This document shows, one piece after another, positions 1 to 5,043 of a DNA stretch of 5,043 nucleotides (the first letter of the stretch is position 1; each line of letters opens with the position of its first letter). This stretch comes from Thermoplasmata archaeon (lineage in GTDB: Archaea > Thermoplasmatota > E2 > DHVEG-1): NCBI GenBank assembly GCA_003649845.1, contig QMTB01000118.1, positions 1-5,043 of the forward strand. The letters run 5' to 3'. Made by a program: the position numbers and the translations under genes. The notes beneath the pieces were generated by a model. The model made no database searches. It worked only from the letters and a program-made list of their open reading frames with translations, and was not told where the DNA came from.

Positions 1-1030
1 CATATAAACTGATGGGCATAGTAACCTTTAATGTAACCCAGTCACTCTCAGCATCATATATATCTTTTGCTTTAGCTTTAATAGTATAACCACCTCTCTC
101 AGTCCAAATATGAGAAATATTTATACTATCACCAGATTTATAAGGGCCTATCCAACCAGTATTAGTATTATCACCCCAATCTATATAATAATAAACATCA
201 TCACCTTCTGGATCAGTACATGTAAGAGTATACTTATAACTCTCTCCTGTTTTACCAGAACTCTCTCCATCTATCCCAAGATCAATTGGAGGAGAATTCA
301 CTGTAACTATCAATGTATCTGAGAAGCTACTATAGTCTCCAACTCTATCCTCTACAAGAACCTTTATAGGATAAACACCAGGTTGAGTCCATTTATGCGT
401 AACCATAACCTTTGAACCGGATGCATAGAAATCTGTCCATTCATCAACATAGTCATCATTATTCCAATCCCAACCAGCTCTCACCGCATCCTCATCAGGA
501 TCACTTATGTTAATTGAAAAATTATAAAATATGTTAATATTACATATGTCGGGTCCATCTGGTATATCTGGAGTATAAGGTGGTGTATTCCCCAACTTGG
601 TTGGATAACCAGATGATTTCCAATCGGTTATACCACCAACCATATTATAAATCGTACCTGAAAAGTTACTCTGAGATATTATATAAGCAGCGCTACTACT
701 ACGCCCACCTGATCTACAATATAAAATTATATCAGAACCATTATACATCGATATAAATTCTTGTAAACCTTCCTCAGTTTGAAGTTTCGATAGAGTAAAA
801 TGCCTTGGATCTTCAGGGAAAGGCGTATCTATTCTCTCAGATTTCCATTCAGAATCTGTTCTAACATCTATTGGTATCTGTATACCATTAGAAGTATCAG
901 ATAATAGATTCCAGGCTTCATCAACACTTATATCTATATAGTCAGGTAATGTTTCACCTGCAGCAACATTGAAGAGACCTGTAGCTAACAATAAACCAAT
1001 GAAAATATAACATATCATATTCTGCCTCAT
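1..1030 (-). CDS. Secreted rhodanese-like domain protein with two PKD domains (3' end beyond window)
   Basis: The frame from ATG at 1030 stays open for 343 codons to the left edge, so the C-terminus is missing. Residues 1-24 form a signal peptide (MRQ, hydrophobic core, likely cleavage VAA|GE); no lipobox is seen. Residues about 33-147 are a single rhodanese domain. It has a DVRTDSEW motif at 55-62, the active-site loop CRSGGRS at 105-111 with catalytic C105 and R110, and the terminal VGGITDWKSSGYP signature. The family moves sulfane sulfur from donors such as thiosulfate to thiol or cyanide acceptors; the extracellular acceptor here is unknown. Two PKD beta-sandwich domains follow, at about 150-244 (acidic DWNNDDYVDEW turn at 188-198) and 245-337 (YIDWGD, WIGPY, SHIW). 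An in-frame TAA lies just upstream of the start. The gene is 44 bases downstream of the carboxypeptidase gene. Domain calls are firm; the biological role is open. Confidence 0.88.
   Translation of the reverse strand, partial: MRQNMICYIFIGLLLATGLFNVAAGETLPDYIDISVDEAWNLLSDTSNGIQIPIDVRTDSEWKSERIDTPFPEDPRHFTLSKLQTEEGLQEFISMYNGSDIILYCRSGGRSSSAAYIISQSNFSGTIYNMVGGITDWKSSGYPTKLGNTPPYTPDIPDGPDICNINIFYNFSINISDPDEDAVRAGWDWNNDDYVDEWTDFYASGSKVMVTHKWTQPGVYPIKVLVEDRVGDYSSFSDTLIVTVNSPPIDLGIDGESSGKTGESYKYTLTCTDPEGDDVYYYIDWGDNTNTGWIGPYKSGDSINISHIWTERGGYTIKAKAKDIYDAESDWVTLKVTMPISLY
20..298 (-). repeat. PKD module, copy in the rhodanese protein (residues 245-337)
   Basis: This segment encodes the second PKD domain of the rhodanese protein. 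Residues 280-331 align without gaps to residues 672-723 of the neighbouring carboxypeptidase, with 28 of 52 identical by hand count (shared YIDWGD, WIGPY, SHIW, KD, ES-W). The first PKD domain (about 583-299) is much less similar. Confidence 0.7.
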
Positions 1031-1060
1031 ATAAACCCCAAAAAGAATAATATTTTTCAA

Positions 1061-1069
1061 TTATAAAAA
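1061..1069 (-). promoter_or_regulatory. Candidate TATA box for the rhodanese-PKD gene
   Basis: TTTTTATAA on the minus strand lies just after the carboxypeptidase stop codon. A start about 25 bases downstream would fall near 1039 and leave a leader under ten bases. That fits the weak ribosome binding site of this gene (only GGGG at 1039-1036, five bases before the ATG). The same bases form one arm of a six-base AT-only inverted repeat (1052-1057 with 1065-1070), so this could equally be a T-rich transcription end. Confidence 0.3.
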
Positions 1070-1074
1070 TTTAA

Positions 1075-3309
1075 CTATTTTTTAAGATTTGGTTGTAACA
1101 TAAAGAAACCTATTTTTGATATAAAAACAGGATATCTATACCAATTACTTTCTAAACCATATTCATCTTTTACTATAGCCTTCAATATATATAAACCACT
1201 TTTATTCCAAATATGAGAATATCGAATATCTTCATTAGAGCTATAGGGACCAATCCATACACTATTACTACCATCACCCCAGTCTATATAGAGGAATATA
1301 TTATCATTATCTATATCTACTACGTTAAAGGTATAGGAGATATTATCACCAACTAAACCAATTCTAGGACCATGTATCTTCAAATAAGGTGGATTATCTA
1401 TTCTATATCTAACAGACTTAATGCAACTATAATCACCCCATCCGCGTTCATCATTATAACCTCTAACTCTATAATAATATACCCCATTACTCTTATTATA
1501 TAGCTTGTATGAATAATCAGTGATATTAGACGAAATAACATTTATACTACTAAAGAAAGGCACAGGATAGATATCATCGATAAAAAAATCATTATTACCA
1601 GAGACACTTTTAATAACTCTAAAACGAATATAAAGAGAGGAACCTCTATAGGAATCTAAACTATAATTTTTATATATCCAGCCATTAGATGAACCTGTAA
1701 AGGAATCTAAAATCTCATAGTTTCTACCATCTCTACTAACCTCAACAAAACCATAATTCCTATCTTTCTCTAGATTATATAAACACCAGAAAGATAGATT
1801 CATACTGCCATTAACAGGTAGAGGATATATAGAACTCATATAACCATAAACATTGGAACTAGAAAAATGATAACTATAATCTCTAGAATGATATTTACTA
1901 CTACATCTATCGAAACCATCAAAAAACCATAGATTACCGGCATCAGCATTATCATAGAGACCAGAGTAACCCTCTAATTCTTCAAGTTGAAAATATTTTA
2001 CATCAACCCCAGGGTTTCCTAATTTCCAAGAAAGGATATAACTTCCTGGAGAAATATAAGTTACATTAGTTATAGTAGGTGGTCTAACCATTGGAGTAAT
2101 ACTTTGAATTTCCTCTGCTTTCCTAAGTAAAACAATAGCTCCATCAAGATTCTCTTTGAAAACCTGTTGAAGTGCTCGATAGGATGGATGAAAAGAAGAA
2201 CAAAGTTCAATCGTATAAGGGAAACAAATTCTACCTAAAACATAGAAACTATAACCATAAAGCCAATCATCTGAGTCACCTGTAGTAGTATAAAGTTTAG
2301 AACTCTGCGTAGGTGTATAAAAACCACTACCATCTTGCCTAGTTATATTATAAGCAATATCCTCTCCTATCTTTTTTAATAAAACATCATCAGGTGTCTT
2401 ATCAGTATAAGAATAACCCCATGGCCATAATACAAGTTCAGAATAAGTATGATAACTGATAGAAGCACATATACAATGAGTTAAAACAAAATTCTTTATA
2501 GCTTGAGTTTCAAACTCTGAGAAAGGAGAAGGACCACAATAGGTTTCTGAATATGGATTATGACTTATAACACCTCCAGAACCCCACATACCAACAGCAA
2601 TACCATTACAAGATCCAGCATAATTACGGTTAATATCAACACCATAAGCATTATATTCTGAGAAGAAACGCCTATTCTTACGCCAATCATGTCCTTGATC
2701 ATGAGAAAAAACATAGCCATCTGGGTTGACACATGGTATGATCCATATCCTACGGTTATCTACTAGATTTGTAATTGTAGAGTTTAAACCATACTGAGAT
2801 GTAAATTCTTCAACTAGATATAAACAAACTTCCATACTAGGCCACTCTCTAGCATGATGTAAACCCATAAAAAGTATACCAGATTCATCTTCATCTACTC
2901 CAGGGTTATCAGATACCTCTAGACACCATATATCTCTACCCTCCCAGCTTCTACCAATACTTGTAAGCATAGTTATATTAGGATAACTACTAGCTATCTC
3001 CTTAAGCTCTAATTCCATTTCATCAAAACTATGATAACCATCTCTAATACTATTATCATATGCCACTACATCATCTAGGATTATAGAATAATTCAAGCCA
3101 TCAATGAGATTAAGATTATAAGATGGTATAATAATATCAACCCAGGAATTAGGTTTATAACCTACTATATCAAAACCTATAGGGATATCATCTAGAGAAG
3201 ATGTATAAATTCTAATAAGATACAAACTATTATCACTAGCATCTACAGTTAAAATAGGTGTAGCTAATATTATTATACATAAGATAGCAAATAAAATTCT
3301 TTTACTCAT
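1075..3309 (-). CDS. Secreted M14 zinc carboxypeptidase with FN3-like/jelly-roll and PKD domains
   Basis: This is an exported metallopeptidase of family M14 that should remove C-terminal residues from extracellular peptides. Residues 1-24 are a signal peptide (VDA|SD). Residues 25-85 resemble the short propeptide-like region of prokaryotic M14 enzymes. The catalytic domain spans about 90-398. Zinc ligands are H152, E155 (HARE) and H287 (YHTYSE). Substrate-binding residues by hand alignment to carboxypeptidase A are R210 (WRKNR), N227-R228 (DINRN) and Y340; the general base is E368 (TIEL). D347 in GDSDDW occupies the S1' specificity position. Residues 411-634 read as an FN3-like domain with a jelly-roll inserted at about 450-585 (FVEVSRDG, IRFR, FFIDDI), and 638-731 is a PKD domain. 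Twelve N-x-S/T sequons fit a glycosylated secreted protein. No C-terminal membrane anchor is evident; the protein ends in a short tail, NLKK. The start is supported by GAGAGGTG nine bases upstream. Confidence 0.95.
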   Translation of the reverse strand: MSKRILFAILCIIILATPILTVDASDNSLYLIRIYTSSLDDIPIGFDIVGYKPNSWVDIIIPSYNLNLIDGLNYSIILDDVVAYDNSIRDGYHSFDEMELELKEIASSYPNITMLTSIGRSWEGRDIWCLEVSDNPGVDEDESGILFMGLHHAREWPSMEVCLYLVEEFTSQYGLNSTITNLVDNRRIWIIPCVNPDGYVFSHDQGHDWRKNRRFFSEYNAYGVDINRNYAGSCNGIAVGMWGSGGVISHNPYSETYCGPSPFSEFETQAIKNFVLTHCICASISYHTYSELVLWPWGYSYTDKTPDDVLLKKIGEDIAYNITRQDGSGFYTPTQSSKLYTTTGDSDDWLYGYSFYVLGRICFPYTIELCSSFHPSYRALQQVFKENLDGAIVLLRKAEEIQSITPMVRPPTITNVTYISPGSYILSWKLGNPGVDVKYFQLEELEGYSGLYDNADAGNLWFFDGFDRCSSKYHSRDYSYHFSSSNVYGYMSSIYPLPVNGSMNLSFWCLYNLEKDRNYGFVEVSRDGRNYEILDSFTGSSNGWIYKNYSLDSYRGSSLYIRFRVIKSVSGNNDFFIDDIYPVPFFSSINVISSNITDYSYKLYNKSNGVYYYRVRGYNDERGWGDYSCIKSVRYRIDNPPYLKIHGPRIGLVGDNISYTFNVVDIDNDNIFLYIDWGDGSNSVWIGPYSSNEDIRYSHIWNKSGLYILKAIVKDEYGLESNWYRYPVFISKIGFFMLQPNLKK
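1117..1398 (-). repeat. PKD module, copy in the carboxypeptidase (residues 638-731)
   Basis: This segment encodes the single PKD domain of the carboxypeptidase, the partner of the copy at 20-298. Likeness at DNA level is visible in the stretch encoding IDWGD (near 166-186 and 1274-1293). The two are homologous protein modules rather than a mobile or recent exact repeat. Confidence 0.7.
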
Positions 3310-3318
3310 AGATATCTA

Positions 3319-3326
3319 CACCTCTC
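3319..3326 (-). promoter_or_regulatory. Shine-Dalgarno site of the carboxypeptidase gene
   Basis: GAGAGGTG on the minus strand lies nine bases before the ATG at 3309. It pairs well with the archaeal anti-SD sequence and supports the start that gives a proper signal peptide. Confidence 0.7.
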
Positions 3327-3353
3327 TAAATTCTATTAATAAATCTAAATGTA

Positions 3354-3362
3354 TTTATAAAA
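3354..3362 (-). promoter_or_regulatory. Candidate archaeal TATA box for the carboxypeptidase gene
   Basis: TTTTATAAA on the minus strand lies in the 56-base gap after the UbiA-family gene. Archaeal transcription usually starts about 25 bases downstream, here near 3332. That would give a leader of some 22 bases that keeps the Shine-Dalgarno site at 3326-3319. The spacing is good, but the sequence is AT-rich and no clear BRE is seen. If real, the carboxypeptidase gene can be transcribed independently of the upstream gene. Confidence 0.45.
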
Positions 3363-3365
3363 TAT

Positions 3366-4973
3366 TTATCCCATGCTAAAACCTGGGAAGGTAAGAGGAT
3401 TATAAGCGATATATATTATAAATATAATCAAACTCAATAGATATATTAAGAATACAGGTTTTTCATCATAATTTTTACGATTAATCAAGAAAAACTCTAC
3501 TATACCAAAAACTATCATAAAAGATGAGTATAATAACTCGTTAACAAAGATAGCCATGCCTATATAACCTAATAGGAAAAATAAACCTATTATAAGTTTA
3601 CTTTTCTTCAAACCTAACAATGTTGGCAGTGTTTTAATACCAGCTTTCTTATCTCCCTCATAGTCTTTAAGATCGATGAAATTAATGAAAGCGGTGAAAC
3701 CTATCAGGAAGAATAGGAAAACCTCTATAGGTATATCGGTGGTTCCAGTGGCATAATAATATCCCAGTAGCACCAATAGCAGAGAGTTTAGGGATATAAA
3801 AAATTTTGAGAAAAAAGGTATACGTTTTAATCTAAAAGGAGGAGCAGAATATAAGAAATAGCTTCCAATAAGCAGAAATATCAAGAAGAAAGAAGTAAAA
3901 TCAAGTATAAAGGTATAGAGAGAAGCAAGAAAGAAAGCAATAATTGCTAACTGTTTATAATGGTTTATAGGAATAGTTCCAGTAATAGTTGATCTTCTAA
4001 TATTGCTAATCTTATCAATATCATAGTCATGTAAATTATTAACAACTAAAGAAGCTATACCTGCAAATACAATAGCAATTGGCGTAAATATTAATCGAAA
4101 TAAGTTATCACTTGTCAATACAAAAGATTTATGGAAGATGTTCATCCCAAGGAAAATTCCAAGAACAAACATAAGTTCATAGTGAAGTACCCTAAGAATA
4201 GGAAGATCATGCAGTAAAGATATAAAATAATTTTTATTATATAAATAATAAATTATCACACCAAATATAGATAGAAATATTAACATGAATCTTGCACTTA
4301 GAATTGGTGTTGGAAGGTATTCTAGATTAAAAATATTTAGAAAAAACTTCAAACCGAAAGGCATAGTCCCCCAGAAAAATATACCACTATAGGTAATAAA
4401 AGAGAAAAACGCACTACGAATAATAGATCTAGTTTTTAAGTAGATGTATCCAAAAAATCCAAATAATAAAACCATTGTCTCTACCTTCATTCCAGGAGTA
4501 ACACCTGTCCCACCGTAGGGCAGAGAAAGAGTAAGCCATCTAAGAATAAAATCACCATGTACATCTGGGAGCATATAAGATTGATTAAAACCCTTACCCA
4601 TACTCAGAATAAAATCTGTAAAAGGAACCGTTAGAAGAACAATGGTGCCAGGTAAAACCAACCGAAAAATCTTTTCAATCCTCTCTTTAGTTGCCAAATG
4701 AAGAATAATGCCAATAACACATACAACACCAATATACCAGAATGAATTGGAAACAAAATTGAGAAAAGAAAAATCATGCAAACCGATAGAGAATTTAGTT
4801 GGTAAACTAACTGTGGTATCTGTAATAGTATCAAAAAAATTCCTGAGAGAGCCAATAAATATAAATGTTAATATAAAATATATAATAGGAATCTTCGAGT
4901 TCTCAATGGACTCAACGAATTCTCTAGATTTTTCCAGATTCCTTTCAAAGATAACTTTAATAGAATCTATCAT
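3366..4973 (-). CDS. UbiA-family prenyltransferase with long N-terminal membrane domain
   Basis: This is an integral membrane protein. Its second half (about 262-530) is a UbiA-superfamily enzyme, which transfers a polyprenyl chain from its diphosphate to an acceptor such as a quinone ring, a porphyrin or an archaeal glycerol lipid. Visible motifs are the first Asp motif N312-N-L-H-D316-Y-D-I-D320, the YSAPPFRLKR loop at 375-384, and the second Asp motif D434-L-K-D437-Y-E-G-D441 followed by GIKTLPTLLG. About nine hydrophobic segments follow from 264 onward, as the fold expects. Residues 1-260 add some six or seven further hydrophobic segments and a loop, PYGGTGVTPGMKVE, at 152-165; I do not recognise this part. 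UbiA enzymes are usually near 300 residues, so 535 is long. The acceptor cannot be told: a DGGGP-synthase-like lipid role and quinone or porphyrin prenylation are all possible. The start is set by GGAGGAT just upstream. Confidence 0.88.
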   Translation of the reverse strand: MIDSIKVIFERNLEKSREFVESIENSKIPIIYFILTFIFIGSLRNFFDTITDTTVSLPTKFSIGLHDFSFLNFVSNSFWYIGVVCVIGIILHLATKERIEKIFRLVLPGTIVLLTVPFTDFILSMGKGFNQSYMLPDVHGDFILRWLTLSLPYGGTGVTPGMKVETMVLLFGFFGYIYLKTRSIIRSAFFSFITYSGIFFWGTMPFGLKFFLNIFNLEYLPTPILSARFMLIFLSIFGVIIYYLYNKNYFISLLHDLPILRVLHYELMFVLGIFLGMNIFHKSFVLTSDNLFRLIFTPIAIVFAGIASLVVNNLHDYDIDKISNIRRSTITGTIPINHYKQLAIIAFFLASLYTFILDFTSFFLIFLLIGSYFLYSAPPFRLKRIPFFSKFFISLNSLLLVLLGYYYATGTTDIPIEVFLFFLIGFTAFINFIDLKDYEGDKKAGIKTLPTLLGLKKSKLIIGLFFLLGYIGMAIFVNELLYSSFMIVFGIVEFFLINRKNYDEKPVFLIYLLSLIIFIIYIAYNPLTFPGFSMG

Positions 4974-4977
4974 GACT

Positions 4978-4984
4978 ATCCTCC
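4978..4984 (-). promoter_or_regulatory. Shine-Dalgarno site of the UbiA-family gene
   Basis: GGAGGAT on the minus strand lies four bases before the ATG at 4973 (six bases counted from GGAGG). It matches the anti-SD end of archaeal 16S rRNA well and fixes the start. An ATG at 4987-4985 overlaps the site but is out of frame. Confidence 0.75.
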
Positions 4985-5001
4985 ATGTATAATCGAATAG
5001 A

Positions 5002-5009
5002 GTATAAAA
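5002..5009 (-). promoter_or_regulatory. Weak TATA-like box upstream of the UbiA-family gene
   Basis: TTTTATAC on the minus strand lies in the short non-coding right end of the window. The usual 25-base spacing would start the transcript near 4980, inside the Shine-Dalgarno site, which argues against it. A second TTTTAT stretch near 5034 has better spacing but a poorer sequence. Confidence 0.2.
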
Positions 5010-5043
5010 CTTTGCATCTGATAAATCTCATAAAATCTTATCA

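Noticed and set aside
110..322. Plus-strand open frame of 70 codons
   Set aside because: It lies fully inside the PKD-coding part of the rhodanese gene on the other strand, has a low-complexity Ile/Thr-rich translation and no ribosome binding site.
1010..1030. Lipoprotein reading of the rhodanese protein because of Cys7
   Set aside because: Cys7 is inside the hydrophobic core of the signal peptide, with no lipobox before it and an AxA-type cleavage site after it.
1052..1070. Inverted repeat ATTTTT/AAAAAT as a hairpin terminator
   Set aside because: The stem is six AT pairs only, too weak to call, and such repeats are expected by chance at this base composition. The T-rich strand could still favour termination.
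4631..4855. Minus-strand open frame of 74 codons in another frame of the UbiA-family gene
   Set aside because: It is nested in a strongly supported gene. Its hydrophobic translation is a by-product of the T-rich membrane-helix codons.
4708..4992. Plus-strand open frame of 94 codons opposite the start of the UbiA-family gene
   Set aside because: It overlaps the N-terminal coding region and Shine-Dalgarno site of the real gene antisense, and no domain is recognisable.
1..5043. Mobile element, CRISPR array, tRNA or rRNA
   Set aside because: No terminal repeats, transposase motifs, spaced repeats or RNA-gene signatures were seen; the window is almost wholly filled by three protein genes.

Overview
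The window is AT-rich (about one third G+C by eye) and favours ATA for Ile and AGA/AGG for Arg. It carries three genes, all on the minus strand and read from right to left. Two of them begin after good Shine-Dalgarno sites, and TATA-like boxes sit in the short gaps. The secreted proteins carry PKD domains of the YIDWGD...WIGPY...SHIW...KA..KD..ESDW style. From memory, that style is typical of Thermoplasmatota-type archaea from sediments, such as Marine Benthic Group D relatives. The assignment to archaea is fairly safe; the finer placement is inference.

Layout, in order of transcription. (1) 4973-3366 encodes a 535-residue membrane protein. Its C-terminal half is a UbiA-family prenyltransferase with both Asp-rich motifs, and its N-terminal half is a long multi-helix membrane region that ordinary UbiA enzymes lack. 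(2) After a 56-base gap with a TATA-like box and a strong ribosome binding site, 3309-1075 encodes a 744-residue secreted M14 zinc carboxypeptidase with a complete active site. It is followed by a fibronectin-III-like domain that appears to be interrupted by a jelly-roll (MAM-like) domain, then a PKD domain. (3) After a 44-base gap, 1030-1 encodes a secreted rhodanese (intact CRSGGRS loop) followed by two PKD domains. It is still open at the left edge, so its C-terminus lies outside the window.

Genes 2 and 3 look like an exported pair sharing one type of PKD module, which suits a cell that degrades external protein and shows or releases enzymes at its surface. The UbiA gene acts on membrane lipids or quinones and has no obvious functional link to the pair beyond orientation and spacing. 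The window has no RNA gene, mobile element, CRISPR array or non-coding stretch above 300 bases. Bases 4985-5043 upstream of gene 1 hold no gene.
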